Shown here one piece after another: positions 1 through 11,966 of a stretch of 64,000 nt of DNA (within the stretch, counting starts at the first letter, position 1; the number at the start of each line of letters is the position of its first letter). The position numbers were made by a program, and so were the translations under genes. The notes beneath the pieces are model-generated. The model searched no databases and was not told where the DNA came from. It was given only the letters and a program-made list of their open reading frames with translations. The stretch is taken from positions 1 to 64,000 of the forward strand of contig JACDGV010000008.1 in assembly GCA_013821425.1 (NCBI GenBank), in the 5' to 3' direction. This DNA is from Nitrosospira sp. (lineage in GTDB: Bacteria > Pseudomonadota > Gammaproteobacteria > Burkholderiales > Nitrosomonadaceae).

Positions 1-151
1 CAAAGGTCCGCTGATACCAGATCCAGAATATCGCTACCAGCAGCATGGTGATCAGACCAAATTTGTACCACCTGGAGTCGTACCACAGCGACATGTCGTA
101 GTCGCGACCTCCCGACTTCGCCTGGCTAGGAGTTTCTAGTGTAGTTGCCAT
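1..151 (-). CDS. amoC: Ammonia monooxygenase subunit C, N-terminal part (runs off window)
   Basis: Only the first 50 codons are present; the gene continues past the left edge. AmoC is an integral membrane subunit of ammonia monooxygenase, which oxidizes ammonia to hydroxylamine. The visible protein starts [10 protein letters not shown], then has [16 protein letters not shown] and the start of a membrane helix ending in IWYQRTF, the recognisable AmoC N-terminus of ammonia oxidizers. The ATG at 151 is preceded by a strong AGGAGGT ribosome binding site. Leftward transcription is the usual first-gene position for an amoCAB operon, but a lone amoC copy cannot be excluded because the downstream genes lie outside the window. 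Confidence 0.95.
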   Translation of the reverse strand, partial: MATTLETPSQAKSGGRDYDMSLWYDSRWYKFGLITMLLVAIFWIWYQRTF

Positions 152-597
152 GTCATTTACCTCCTGTTACTTGATAAGTTGAAAATCACCATCATCGGTG
201 ATGGTGCAAACACCGACAGCGATAATTTGACTTGAGTAGCCACCTGAAGTTCCTCTCCTGTTTTGCTGATTTTAGATCCGGTTAATGTAAGACTCCGCGG
301 AGTTGAAAAAGATCAACCCAGCTGCTTCCTGCACGCTCGAGGGGGCAGCTCTTCTCTTGGGATTCACGGTTCCCGCGACGTTTGCATGGCACCAGTTGTC
401 TCACAGGGTGCCGGACAGCTTTGCCGGAAACTTGTTTTGGTAGGTCCCGCTAGCCCGTTTTAATGCCCCCGGCCAAGGCAGAAGCCGGTAAAATCAGCAA
501 AGCCAACCACTTCATTCCGTGAAAAGAATGGGTGCGCTGGCCGGCCATGCGGCAGGCAGGTTGCCATTCCCTCGGCGTCACTCCTTTTGGAAACATC
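152..597 (-). promoter_or_regulatory. amoC leader and amoC/lolA divergent intergenic region
   Basis: About 445 bases without a convincing gene lie between amoC (minus) and lolA (plus). On the amoC side it holds a perfect hairpin (8-bp stem CACCATCA/TGATGGTG, loop TCGG) at 187-206, about 36 bases before the ATG, and a perfect 12-bp palindrome ACTCCGCGGAGT at 292-303. I see no textbook sigma-70 promoter for amoC. The hairpin would lie in the 5' UTR and could influence mRNA stability or translation; the palindrome could be an operator. Both roles are inference. Confidence 0.5.
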
Positions 598-1213
598 ATG
601 AACTTTCGCGGACGATCTTGTTTTTTTTTGCTGTTCTGTTTAATCAGTCCTGTAATCGAGGCCAGTGCGATCAGCAGCCTAAAGAATTTCATGCAGAATG
701 CGCATACTGTGCGGGGGGTGTTTCTACAGACGGTTCTCGACAGAAATGACCGGGTGGTGCAAAGCGGCAGCGGTACCATGCAATTTGAGCGCCCAGGCAA
801 GTTTCGATGGGTTTATGAGAAACCGTACGAGCAATTGATTGTCGGCGATGGCGCCCGTATATGGTTCTATGACCAGGACCTTAATCAGGTAACCGTGCGC
901 ACCCTCGACGCGGCCATTGGCAGCAGCCCTGCCGCATTGCTGGCGGGAAGCGGCGACATCGAAGCCAGTTTCGATCTTGAGGAAATCGGCTTGCGTGGGG
1001 ATACCGAATGGTTGGAAGCGAAACCAAAAGCCAAGGAAGGAGCGTTTGAACGGTTGCGACTGGGATTTGCACCAGACGGTACACTGAAGGTTATGGAACT
1101 GCATGATCATTTTGGCCAGACTACCATACTGACATTTTCCCGGCTGGAACAGAATTCCAGGCTCCCACCAGACTTGTTCAAATTCACTCTACCCGAAGAC
1201 GCAGACTTAATCA

Positions 1214-1221
<8 letters not shown>
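598..1221 (+). CDS. lolA: Outer-membrane lipoprotein carrier LolA
   Basis: Periplasmic chaperone that takes lipoproteins from the LolCDE complex to LolB at the outer membrane. From the ATG at 598 the product is 207 aa, close to the usual ~200. It starts with a signal peptide (MNFRGRSCFFLLFCLISPVIEASA) and continues with family features: SLKNFMQNAHTVRGVF, GTMQFERPGKFRWVYEKPYEQLIVGDG, and WFYDQDLNQVTVR. An in-frame start at 532 would add a run unlike a signal peptide, so 598 is preferred. Its stop overlaps the GTG start of rarA by 8 bases, implying co-transcription; lolA-rarA-serS is a common proteobacterial order. Confidence 0.93.
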
Positions 1222-3980
<2,759 letters not shown>

Positions 3981-4120
3981 TAAAGGAACATTACTGAATC
4001 ATCCTCCGAAAACGCACTTCGGCGGGCAACTGAGTGGAGCGCTTCCGACAGGAGCGCGGCAGCCTGTTTTGGCGAGCACGCGATACCGTGAATTCGGCCT
4101 CAAGCCGCAGCCGGGCTTAC

Positions 4121-4687
4121 TCAAATGCTGCATCCATCCTCGCTGCACGTAGCATTTTCAGGGCTAGCCGGAGTTGTCCCCTCCAAGTCCGCACGTTTCA
4201 CGATTTCTTCGGAAAGCAGCGTGCCAATTGAGAACCCCATCGTGAGGTCGCTTACGTGACCAAATTTGTGTAAGCGGATGCGGCCGGATTTGTCGATCAG
4301 GACGAGGGTCGGAGTTCCTTGCATCTGATAGGCGCGCATGGTCAACGGTACGCCTTGCGCAGGCCCATCGTACTTATCGATGCCAATGGGAAAGCGCAGC
4401 CGGTACTCGTGCGCGAATGCCTCTAGGGCGTTACGGCCCATCACTTCATGATGCTCGAAAACAGTATGCAGTCCTATTACGGCTACCTGGCTCGAGTCAA
4501 ATTCCTGGTATATTCGCTGTGCCTGTGGAATGCCTACCTGCACGCAACCAGGACATAACATTTGAAACGTATGCAGCACAACCACTTTACCGCGAAGCGA
4601 CGCGAGCGTAAGTGGTTGTGGTGAGTTGAGCCACCCCGACGTCTGCAACTCCGGGGCCGTGCTCATCTCGTTTGCGGTTTCCATCAT
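4121..4687 (-). CDS. TlpA/AhpC-TSA-type thioredoxin-fold protein
   Basis: Thioredoxin-superfamily protein of 188 aa. The redox motif is CPGC at residues 45-48 (HTFQMLCPGCVQVGIPQ), and the cis-Pro region is QGTPTLVLIDKSGRIR, as in TlpA/AhpC-TSA proteins. There is no signal peptide, so it is probably cytoplasmic. The tail carries an extra pair of cysteines (CSEDGC) just before the stop. The ATG at 4687 follows a GAGGAG site. It may reduce a thiol or peroxide substrate; the real partner is unknown. It is not obviously in an operon with the P460 gene upstream, 464 bases away. Confidence 0.8.
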   Translation of the reverse strand: MMETANEMSTAPELQTSGWLNSPQPLTLASLRGKVVVLHTFQMLCPGCVQVGIPQAQRIYQEFDSSQVAVIGLHTVFEHHEVMGRNALEAFAHEYRLRFPIGIDKYDGPAQGVPLTMRAYQMQGTPTLVLIDKSGRIRLHKFGHVSDLTMGFSIGTLLSEEIVKRADLEGTTPASPENATCSEDGCSI

Positions 4688-5151
4688 GCTCGCCTCCTCA
4701 AAAATGGTTCATCATGAATTAACCTGAATAGTCCCCGCCCTTTGCCCGTATGAGACGTTTGTCCAATGGCTGCGGGATTTCATAGCCTCCGGCCAGGGGA
4801 ACAGGGGAACAGGGGAATGGGAACTGTCACGTCCCATTTTGGAGCAAGCTCTCCCATGAAGCTCACCCGTTTGGATGCCGGCTAAATAGGGCGCCGCTTT
4901 CGGAGTTCGCAAAAAATAGGGCTTACACGACTGCGCCCCTTTTCGCGAAACATACACTTACGTCCTTGCAGCATACCTCGAATACGATATTTATCGATAT
5001 CAGGGAACTAGTGAAAAAGGCACTTGGTTTGAGTGATTCCGCGTCAAATCCGGGGGGTGCCCACTCCAGGCTGCAACCTGGCTCGCAGCGTGTCACTTAT
5101 TGATAATGCGCGCCAGGTCCTCATTAGAGTGTTTCTATAATTTCCGTGTAT
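4688..5151. other. Intergenic region between P460 and the TlpA-like gene
   Basis: No credible gene. The only internal structure noted is a short tandem repeat of AGGGGAAC (three units, about 4795-4818). The stretch must carry the end of the P460 transcript and the promoter of the TlpA-like gene, but I cannot point to either signal with confidence. Confidence 0.4.
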
Positions 5152-5742
5152 TTACTTCGATTTCGCGGCACGTAATACGGGATAGTGTTGCGTGAAGACC
5201 ATGTCCTGGGCGGCGTTGGCCTTGTGGCAGGCCGCACAGGCATCATCCGGTTGCGCCGCTGCCCTCGGTTTGTCATCAAAGCCGAAGTATGCCCAATTGT
5301 TAGGCCGGTCTGCAAACCGCTTCGTATCCTTCACCGTGGCCGCGATCCCAAGGAATTCACCAGGAAAGTATCCATTCCCGCTGGCGGATTGCTTCGTCCC
5401 CACACTAGCCAACTCCTTGACTATGATTGTGCCGCTACGGAACTCTCCGGTTTTTTTATAATGAGCCCAGCTGGTGGGATCAATATACACATTATGAAAT
5501 TCCGGAAACGCGGGCTTCCCATCGTTCATATCCTTGGGTGTCACGGGTGCGCCAACGAAAATCCACTCACGGTAATCGGTCGGGCGTACAAGCTCGCCCG
5601 CCTTGTTGAATTTAGCATACTCCTTGCTATGATGGCTGTAATCAGCTGCAATGGTGGGCCGAACCTGCACACTCAGTGCACCGGTCAGCAGGAAGACCGG
5701 AAGGCTGGCTAATGTTCCTTTTAAAAGTTTTTGTTCTGACAT
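5152..5742 (-). CDS. cytL: Cytochrome P460
   Basis: Periplasmic mono-heme enzyme family of ammonia oxidizers that oxidizes hydroxylamine and NO, with heme c bound by a CxxCH motif and cross-linked to a lysine. From the ATG at 5742 the protein has 196 aa: a signal peptide (residues 1-33), P460 core (YREWIFVGAPVTP, EFHNVYIDPTSWAHYKKTGEFRSG) and CAACH at 169-173 near the C-terminus. From memory of the Nitrosomonas europaea protein, K109 (in GTIIVKEL) corresponds to the cross-linking lysine. At the position of the gating glutamate the sequence reads LGIAATVKD, with Ala134 instead of Glu. An upstream in-frame start (5835) gives an unlikely N-terminus. Confidence 0.92.
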   Translation of the reverse strand: MSEQKLLKGTLASLPVFLLTGALSVQVRPTIAADYSHHSKEYAKFNKAGELVRPTDYREWIFVGAPVTPKDMNDGKPAFPEFHNVYIDPTSWAHYKKTGEFRSGTIIVKELASVGTKQSASGNGYFPGEFLGIAATVKDTKRFADRPNNWAYFGFDDKPRAAAQPDDACAACHKANAAQDMVFTQHYPVLRAAKSK

Positions 5743-7168
5743 TTCAAAACCCAAAATAGGAATGACAAAAACTGGCTCTAACGCTTCCTTTATACAGCCG
5801 CCATAATAGTAGACAGAACCCTGCAGCTTCGTCAAGAGTCCATTTGTTCATAGCGGGCAATCGCGCACGGTGTTAAAACGGGATTAATGGACTTGGCTCG
5901 CTCTACGGCTCGTCATGAACCAGCCGTGTTCCAGTCTGGGGTTCAGAACAGACCCGGAACCGGAATGTCGATAAAGCGGGATAGTAATGCCATTACGGAT
6001 CGTACCCGCTTATATAGAGTTGATTGGGGGTAAAGGATTGAGGGTAGTGAAATGCAACGGGCGTTTTTTGAACGGGCGTTTGAGGATGCTGATCCACTGC
6101 TATTTCATATTATTCATATCGTCACCCATCGGTTTGTTCCTTTGTGTGATACGAAGGGAAGCCCTGAGCAAGTCCCATGCGGGCGCGACGGGTTTTTGTG
6201 CGGTGAGATGCGCGAAAGGCGACAACGCGAATGGTTGGGATCCCGCAACGGCCTGCAGGCGCCAAGGAGACTCAAACGCGGCCGGCATCCCTGACGCTGC
6301 CCGATCCCCGCTTGACTGGCCCCCGGGGTAATGCTTTGGGGGCGCTCCGCGGAGGACTTGTTCAGGGCTTCCGAAGGAAACGTTTGCCCGGCTTCATACG
6401 CTCATGGCAAGATGACGTTCAGATAAATCGCCACTTAGCAGCCGATCTTATCCACAATTCCAATGGGGTAAAATTACCACAATTTCAAGAGGGGAAAATA
6501 CCGATTTTTAGAATAGGGGCATTATTAATTTTGATTAATCGGATCGCGTTTCTTTCCTTGTACCCCAAATTTTGGTGTGATAGAATTTCGCCCTGTTTCG
6601 TAGCGGTGCCTGTCGTAAATAACTGAAACGAATAACATTGGAAATTCGAGAATACTGAATCATGCTGCGGAGGAAAAAAGGGGTTATAAATCACTGGATG
6701 CCGCGTTGCCTGGGATTATCAGGCCGTCCGCCTTTTCATGCATTTTGATACCTGGACTGGAAAGTGTACGCGAAATGCATATAGACGGGTACTTATTCGA
6801 CACACATGGCGCTCTGCAATTTTCCGCGCATCTCCTGTTTTGTAACGGATCGTAGTACGTAAAAGATCGTGCGTTTTTGATGGGCGCGCATGAAACTTTT
6901 TCAGTCGAACTTTGAACTTATGGAAATGGCTTTATTCTTAGTGTGTGGAATTCGCATAAGACTACAGAATAACATAATTAACGACATTCGCAACATGGTT
7001 ATTTTCTAACCCAGGCATTTCAAAAAAAATGGGGCATCGGCATCTCTGAAACTGACAGCGCCGATGCGCGGGAGTATATGGAGGCGGACGGCTTCTGGGA
7101 GCTGACCGACATGTGGAATTTTAGAGTGATTGGCTCGTACGGTATCAGTCATCAAGTTGGGGGGAAAT
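5743..7168. other. Long intergenic region upstream of the first oxidase cluster
   Basis: About 1.4 kb without a gene I can support. It contains a 216-bp paired copy of the dispersed repeat (6157-6372) and, from about 6376 on, AT-rich sequence leading to coxB, where the cluster promoter must lie. Short reading frames here overlap the repeat or lack a ribosome binding site and family features. Confidence 0.5.
6157..6372. repeat. Paired dispersed repeat with GC-rich cargo, 216 bp
   Basis: Left arm GGAAGCCCTGAGCAAGTCC at 6157-6175 and right arm GGACTTGTTCAGGGCTTCC at 6354-6372 are inverted copies of the family core. The inside, especially 6252-6345, matches in reverse orientation the inside of the larger element at 20118-20765 (shared landmarks GCCCGATCCCCGCTT and GGCGCC-AAGGAGAC). 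The two elements are therefore related composite units rather than chance hairpins. Confidence 0.8.
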
Positions 7169-8305
7169 ATGAGCAGTAAAGCAGTAGCAACCATGGTGGG
7201 GGTTTTGGTGGTGGCGATGTATTCCGGGTTGGGAATGGCGGCGCCGGACCCTTACCAGTTAAATTTACCCGAACCGCAGAGCATCATCGCCGAGCAGATA
7301 TATGACATGCACACGATGTTGTTGTGGATCTGCCTGGCGATATTCGTTGCCGTGTTTGGGGTCATGTTTTACTCCGTGTTGAAACATCGCAAGTCGCTGG
7401 GTTTTCCGGCTGCAAACTTCCACCACAGCACCACGGTCGAGATCATCTGGACCATCATCCCGGTTCTCATTCTGGTTGGGATGGCCTACCCGGCTACGAA
7501 GACTATCATTGCCATGAAAGACACTTCCAGTCCGGACATCACCATCAAGGTTACCGGCTACCAGTGGAAATGGGGCTATGACTACCTGACGGGGGAAGGC
7601 GAGGGGATCAGTTTCCTTAGTAGCCTCTCCACTCCCAAGGCGCAGATAGAGAACGCCGCGCCCAAGAGCGAGAACTACCTGCTGGAAGTGGACAGGCCGC
7701 TGGTGGTGCCGGTTGGCAAGAAAGTACGTATTCTGCTGACGGCCAATGACGTGATTCATGCCTGGTCGGTGCCGGCATTGGGAGTCAAGCAGGATGCCAT
7801 CCCCGGCTTCATACGCGATACCTGGTTCACGGCTGACAGGACTGGCACCTATCGGGGTCAATGCGCCGAGCTATGCGGCAAGGAGCATGGATTCATGCCG
7901 GTGGTGGTGGAAGTGGTCGAGCCGGAGCAATACGCCCAGTGGGTGGCTGAACAAACGACGCAATCGGCTGCGGCGGCGGTCGATGCCAGCCGGGAGTTCA
8001 CGATGGACGAGCTCAAAGCCGAAGGCGAGAAAGTTTATGCCGCCAACTGTGTTGCCTGCCACCAGGCCAACGGACAGGGGATTCCGGGGACTTTTGCCCC
8101 GTTGGTAGGATCCAAGATTGCCACCGGCCCCAAGGCCGACCATATCGACATTGTCATAAATGGCAAGACCGGCACGGCAATGGCTCCATTCAGGCATTTG
8201 TCGGACATGGACATCGCGGCGGTGGTCACCTACGAGCGCAACGCCTGGGGCAACGCTGCAGGCGACGTAGTGCAGCCATCCGAAATCAACGAATTCAGAA
8301 AATAG
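7169..8305 (+). CDS. coxB: Cytochrome c oxidase subunit II with C-terminal cytochrome c domain
   Basis: Subunit II takes electrons from cytochrome c through the CuA centre. It has 378 aa: signal peptide, two membrane helices (about residues 45-65 and 85-105), a CuA cupredoxin domain with VIHAWSVP and [13 protein letters not shown] ligand residues, then a fused class I cytochrome c (CVACH) with a candidate axial Met in TAMAPF. The ATG at 7169 follows GGGGGGAA, better than the upstream frame start at 7130. First gene of an eleven-gene oxidase and assembly cluster; ctaD follows after 16 bases. Confidence 0.95.
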   Translation: MSSKAVATMVGVLVVAMYSGLGMAAPDPYQLNLPEPQSIIAEQIYDMHTMLLWICLAIFVAVFGVMFYSVLKHRKSLGFPAANFHHSTTVEIIWTIIPVLILVGMAYPATKTIIAMKDTSSPDITIKVTGYQWKWGYDYLTGEGEGISFLSSLSTPKAQIENAAPKSENYLLEVDRPLVVPVGKKVRILLTANDVIHAWSVPALGVKQDAIPGFIRDTWFTADRTGTYRGQCAELCGKEHGFMPVVVEVVEPEQYAQWVAEQTTQSAAAAVDASREFTMDELKAEGEKVYAANCVACHQANGQGIPGTFAPLVGSKIATGPKADHIDIVINGKTGTAMAPFRHLSDMDIAAVVTYERNAWGNAAGDVVQPSEINEFRK

Positions 8306-8321
8306 CATCAAGGAGAAAGCC

Positions 8322-9902
8322 ATGGCAGCAGTAGATCACGACATCGCACACGCGCACGACGATCATCACCCCACGGGCCTGATGCGTTGGATAGGCGCCA
8401 CCAACCACAAAGATATCGGTACGATGTATCTGTGGTTCAGTTTCATCATGTTCCTGACAGGGGGCGTGATGGCCCTGACTATCCGGGCCGAACTGTTTCA
8501 GCCGGGCATACAGATCGTCAACCCGGAGTTATTCAACCAGTTGACCACCATGCATGGCCTCGTGATGGTGTTCGGGGCCATCATGCCGGCCTTCGTGGGT
8601 TTTGCCAACTGGCAGATACCGATGATGATCGGTGCCCCTGACATGGCATTTGCGCGGATGAACAACTGGAGCTTCTGGCTCTTGGTGCCGGCGGCCCTGC
8701 TGTTGATAAGCTCGTTCTTCGTGCCGGGTGGCGCGCCTGCGGGCGGCTGGACAATTTACCCGCCATTGTCCGTCCAGATGGGGATGGGGATGGATATGGC
8801 CATCTTTGCTCTTCATATTATGGGTGCGGCATCCATCATGGGGTCGATCAACATCATCACCACGGTTCTTAATATGCGCGCGCCGGGCATGACGCTGATG
8901 AAGATGCCGCTATTCGTTTGGACCTGGCTGATCACTGCCTACCTGCTGGTGCTGGCAATGCCGGTGCTGGCGGGAGCGATTACCATGCTGCTGACAGACC
9001 GCAACTTCGGTACCAATTTCTTCAACGCGGCAGGCGGTGGCGATCCCGTGATGTTCCAGCACATTTTCTGGTTCTTCGGGCACCCGGAAGTCTACATCAT
9101 GATTCTGCCGGCATTTGGCATCGTCTCGGAGATCATCCCGACCTTCGCGCGCAAACCGCTGTTCGGCTACTCGTCGATGGTTTACGCCACTGCTTCCATC
9201 GCCATTCTCTCCTGCATCGTCTGGGCGCATCACATGTTTACCGCAGGTATGCCGGCGGCCGGCCAGCTGTTCTTCATGTATGCCACCATGCTGATCGCGG
9301 TGCCGACTGGAGTGAAGGTGTTTAACTGGACTGCCACGATGTGGCGCGGTTCAATGACCTTTGAGACCCCCATGCTGTTTGCCATCGGCTTCATTTTCCT
9401 GTTTACCATCGGCGGCTTCAGTGGTGTTATTTGTGCCATCGTTCCGATAGACATACAGGTGCAGGATACCTATTATGTGATTGCACACTTCCATTACGTG
9501 CTGGTATCAGGCGCATTGTTTGCTCTGTTTGGCGGCACCTACTACTGGTTGCCGAAATGGACGGGGCATATGTACGATGAAACGCTGGGCAAGTGGCATT
9601 TCTGGCTATCAATGTTCTTCTTCAACCTCGCCTTCTTCGTGCAGCACTTCCTGGGGCTGGCGGGTATGCCGCGGCGCGTTCCCGACTACGCGCTGCAGTT
9701 TGCGGACTTCAATATGATTTCCAGCATAGGGGCGTTTGGTTTTGGCTTAACGCAACTGTTGTTCCTCTATGTAGTGCTGAAGTGCATCCGCGGTGGTGAA
9801 AAAGCACCTGCCAGCCCGTGGGAGGGTGCGAAGACGCTGGAATGGACCTTGCCATCTCCAGCGCCATACCACAGCTTTGAAACGCCCCCGGTCGTGAAGT
9901 AG
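8322..9902 (+). CDS. ctaD: Cytochrome c oxidase subunit I (aa3-type, A1 family)
   Basis: Catalytic subunit with heme a and the heme a3-CuB centre, reducing O2 and pumping protons. The 526 aa include twelve predicted membrane helices. Ligand segments are clear: [11 protein letters not shown] (heme a His), GHPEVYI (CuB His with the cross-linking Tyr and the A1-type Glu), WAHHMFTAG (CuB His pair), and AHFHYVL (heme His pair). The ATG at 8322 is preceded by AAGGAGA. It lies between coxB and a tiny assembly gene. Confidence 0.97.
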   Translation: MAAVDHDIAHAHDDHHPTGLMRWIGATNHKDIGTMYLWFSFIMFLTGGVMALTIRAELFQPGIQIVNPELFNQLTTMHGLVMVFGAIMPAFVGFANWQIPMMIGAPDMAFARMNNWSFWLLVPAALLLISSFFVPGGAPAGGWTIYPPLSVQMGMGMDMAIFALHIMGAASIMGSINIITTVLNMRAPGMTLMKMPLFVWTWLITAYLLVLAMPVLAGAITMLLTDRNFGTNFFNAAGGGDPVMFQHIFWFFGHPEVYIMILPAFGIVSEIIPTFARKPLFGYSSMVYATASIAILSCIVWAHHMFTAGMPAAGQLFFMYATMLIAVPTGVKVFNWTATMWRGSMTFETPMLFAIGFIFLFTIGGFSGVICAIVPIDIQVQDTYYVIAHFHYVLVSGALFALFGGTYYWLPKWTGHMYDETLGKWHFWLSMFFFNLAFFVQHFLGLAGMPRRVPDYALQFADFNMISSIGAFGFGLTQLLFLYVVLKCIRGGEKAPASPWEGAKTLEWTLPSPAPYHSFETPPVVK

Positions 9903-9916
9903 GAACGGTGACTGAT

Positions 9917-10021
9917 ATGAAGAATGATGCAGAAAGAAGGCGCGGCGCAATCAAAACAGCGCTCTTTCTGCTCGCATTCGTAGTGGGGATTTATCTTATG
10001 GTAATCATAACCTGGTCATGA
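9917..10021 (+). CDS. Small cytochrome oxidase assembly protein (34 aa)
   Basis: A very short gene between ctaD and ctaG. It encodes 34 aa: a charged start (MKNDAERRRGAIKTA) and one membrane helix (LFLLAFVVGIYLMVIITW). Its TGA overlaps the ATG of ctaG as ATGA at 10018-10021, a sign of translational coupling. Betaproteobacterial oxidase clusters commonly have such a ~35-40 aa single-helix protein at exactly this place, annotated as a small assembly protein. Its biochemical role is not known to me. Confidence 0.75.
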   Translation: MKNDAERRRGAIKTALFLLAFVVGIYLMVIITWS

Positions 10022-10575
10022 ACGTAGTCAACGCCAACTCGGTAGTAATGAAGAAACTGCTGGTTTTTACAGTGGTCATGTTTGTCTTCGGCTTCGCTTT
10101 GGTGCCCTTTTATGAAAAGATCTGCGAAGTGACAGGCCTGAATAACCTGTTGCAAGCGGATACGTTGGTGGAGAATCCGCAGGTCGATACGGCGCGCTGG
10201 GTAACGATAGAGCTGGATGCAAATGTACGCGGCCTGCCTTGGCAGTTTAAACCCCTCCAGCGCAGTGTCAGTGTTCATCCCGGAGAGATGGTGCAGGTAA
10301 TGTACGAAATCAGTAATAACTCCAACCGGGAGATTAACGGGCAGGCAATACCCAGCTATAGTCCCCAGTTGCTCGCGAAACATCTGAAGAAACTCGAGTG
10401 TTTTTGTTTCAGCAAACAGGTGTTGAAGCCAAACGAGGTGCGGCAGATGCCGGTTCAATTCATGATTGAATCAAATCTGCCAGCCGATATTAATACCGTT
10501 ACTATTTCCTACACATTTTTTGAGCTTGGCACCAACAACGCGGCAGCGATGCGCGATAGCGGGAATCGCAGTTGA
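10018..10575 (+). CDS. ctaG: Cytochrome c oxidase assembly protein CtaG (Cox11)
   Basis: Cox11-family copper chaperone that inserts CuB into subunit I. It has 185 aa, one N-terminal membrane helix (LLVFTVVMFVFGFALVPFY) with the conserved LVPFYEKICEVTGLN start of the periplasmic domain, and the copper-binding ECFCFSKQ motif followed by the typical FMIESNLPADINTVTISYTFF end. It overlaps both neighbours: ATGA with the upstream small protein and 4 bases with the DUF2970 gene. Confidence 0.95.
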   Translation: MNVVNANSVVMKKLLVFTVVMFVFGFALVPFYEKICEVTGLNNLLQADTLVENPQVDTARWVTIELDANVRGLPWQFKPLQRSVSVHPGEMVQVMYEISNNSNREINGQAIPSYSPQLLAKHLKKLECFCFSKQVLKPNEVRQMPVQFMIESNLPADINTVTISYTFFELGTNNAAAMRDSGNRS

Positions 10576-10781
10576 AAGAAAAAAAAGCAAAGTTGGATGG
10601 AGGAAAGCTGCTACAAATATCAGGAGCCGTATTTTGGGCATTTTTCGGAGTCCGCAAACAGAGCGACCTTGAACTGGATGCAAGCACATTGACTCCCGCC
10701 CAAGTGATTATCGGGGGAATCGTAGGGGCCGCCCTGTTTGTGGGGAGCCTGATGTTACTGGTTAGTTTGGTAACATCCTAG
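10572..10781 (+). CDS. DUF2970 membrane protein
   Basis: 69-aa protein starting at TTG 10572 inside the ctaG stop. It has a soluble start, the conserved VFWAFFGVRKQSD segment, and one strong C-terminal helix (VGAALFVGSLMLLVSLV). DUF2970 proteins sit in oxidase clusters of betaproteobacteria and are presumed to help oxidase assembly; no reaction is known. A GGTAACA/TGTTACC hairpin spans the stop (about 10768-10787) but has no T-run. Confidence 0.8.
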   Translation: MKEKKAKLDGGKLLQISGAVFWAFFGVRKQSDLELDASTLTPAQVIIGGIVGAALFVGSLMLLVSLVTS

Positions 10782-10839
10782 TGTTACCAGTTAAATTCGC
10801 AGCATTGAAAAATTAATTATTTGACGCAGGAGAAAGAGC

Positions 10840-11691
10840 ATGAGCCAAGAAGTGGGTCACTATTACGTTCCGCCGCCGTCGATCTGGCCGATCACGGGAT
10901 CGATCGCACTGTTGTTCATGGGATTCGGTGCGGCATTTTCGGTCAACAAGCTTCCGCTAGGATATGGGCTACTGGCAATTGGTTTTGCCATACTCATTTA
11001 TATGATGTTCGGCTGGTTTGGCACGGTGGCCAGGGAAAGCGAGAGCGGAAAGTACAACAAGCAAGTCGATGGCTCCTTCCGCTGGGGAATGAGCTGGTTC
11101 ATCTTTTCCGAAGTCATGTTTTTTGGCGCCTTCTTCGGCGCACTATTCTACATGCGCATCTTTACGCTCCCCGATCTTGCGGGCTTGGATAGTAAAATTC
11201 TGTGGCCTGACTTCACCGGAGAATGGCCCTCGGCGGGTCCTGGAATTACCGAGAAATTCATGGCAATGGGTCCATGGGGTCTTCCGGCAATAAATACCCT
11301 GATACTGCTGACCTCCGGCGTGACTGTCACTTGGGCACACTGGGCGCTCAAGCTGAACAAGCGCGGGCAGCTCAAGCTGGGATTGTTTCTCACGTTTGCG
11401 TTGGGATTTATCTTTGTTGGTCTGCAGGCATACGAATACGGGCATGCCTATGACGATCTCAACCTCAAGATGACAACGGGAGCCTATGGCGCCACGTTCT
11501 ACATGCTGACCGGGTTTCACGGCTTCCATGTAACATTGGGTTCCATCATGCTGCTGGTCATATGGTTCCGTGTACTGGCGGGACATTTCACACCCGAAAA
11601 CCACTTTGGTTTCGAAGGTGTGGCCTGGTACTGGCACTTCGTGGACGTCGTCTGGCTGGGATTGTTCATCTTCGTTTATTGGCTTATATAG
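10840..11691 (+). CDS. ctaE: Cytochrome c oxidase subunit III
   Basis: Seven-helix core subunit that stabilises subunit I and its proton uptake. The 283 aa contain family landmarks: HYYVPPPSIWPI at the start, FRWGMSWFIFSEVMFFGAFFG, LTSGVTVTWAHWAL, LTGFHGFHVTLGSIML, and WYWHFVDVVWLGLFI at the end. The ATG at 10840 follows CAGGAGAAAG. The gene is convergent with the short DUF2909 gene, 25 bases away. Confidence 0.96.
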   Translation: MSQEVGHYYVPPPSIWPITGSIALLFMGFGAAFSVNKLPLGYGLLAIGFAILIYMMFGWFGTVARESESGKYNKQVDGSFRWGMSWFIFSEVMFFGAFFGALFYMRIFTLPDLAGLDSKILWPDFTGEWPSAGPGITEKFMAMGPWGLPAINTLILLTSGVTVTWAHWALKLNKRGQLKLGLFLTFALGFIFVGLQAYEYGHAYDDLNLKMTTGAYGATFYMLTGFHGFHVTLGSIMLLVIWFRVLAGHFTPENHFGFEGVAWYWHFVDVVWLGLFIFVYWLI

Positions 11692-11716
11692 GACCAATTA
11701 ATAAGCCGTCGCCCTG

Positions 11717-11905
11717 CTAAAGTGATATGAATCCCAGGTAGGTTCCTGACATTAGCAGGGCGAATAGAAGAACCGATAGACCGATGCGGAACGTCAGGGA
11801 CCGGACAGCACGAGTACTTTGTCCTTTATCCTTGACCATATAGTACAAGGCGGATCCCAAGCTGGCGAATATGAAAAGCAGAAACAGTACGACGGCGATT
11901 TTCAA
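11717..11905 (-). CDS. DUF2909 twin-transmembrane protein
   Basis: 62 aa with two membrane helices (residues about 3-22 and 40-60) joined by a basic loop (KDKGQSTRAVRSLTFR). This is the usual shape of the DUF2909/twin-TM protein placed between subunit III and surf1 in betaproteobacteria, often in opposite orientation as here. Function unknown. An 11-bp inverted repeat, CGCCCTGCTAA at 11710-11720 and TTAGCAGGGCG at 11752-11762, brackets its 3' end. Confidence 0.8.
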   Translation of the reverse strand: MKIAVVLFLLFIFASLGSALYYMVKDKGQSTRAVRSLTFRIGLSVLLFALLMSGTYLGFISL

Positions 11906-11966
11906 GATCGGGTCCTGTAATTATTAAGTCCTGGAACAAGTTTAGCGGAGTTCGGCATACTATCCA

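Noticed and set aside
5987-6331. 114-aa plus-strand frame before coxB
   Set aside because: Its 3' half lies in the dispersed repeat and the rest has no recognisable features.
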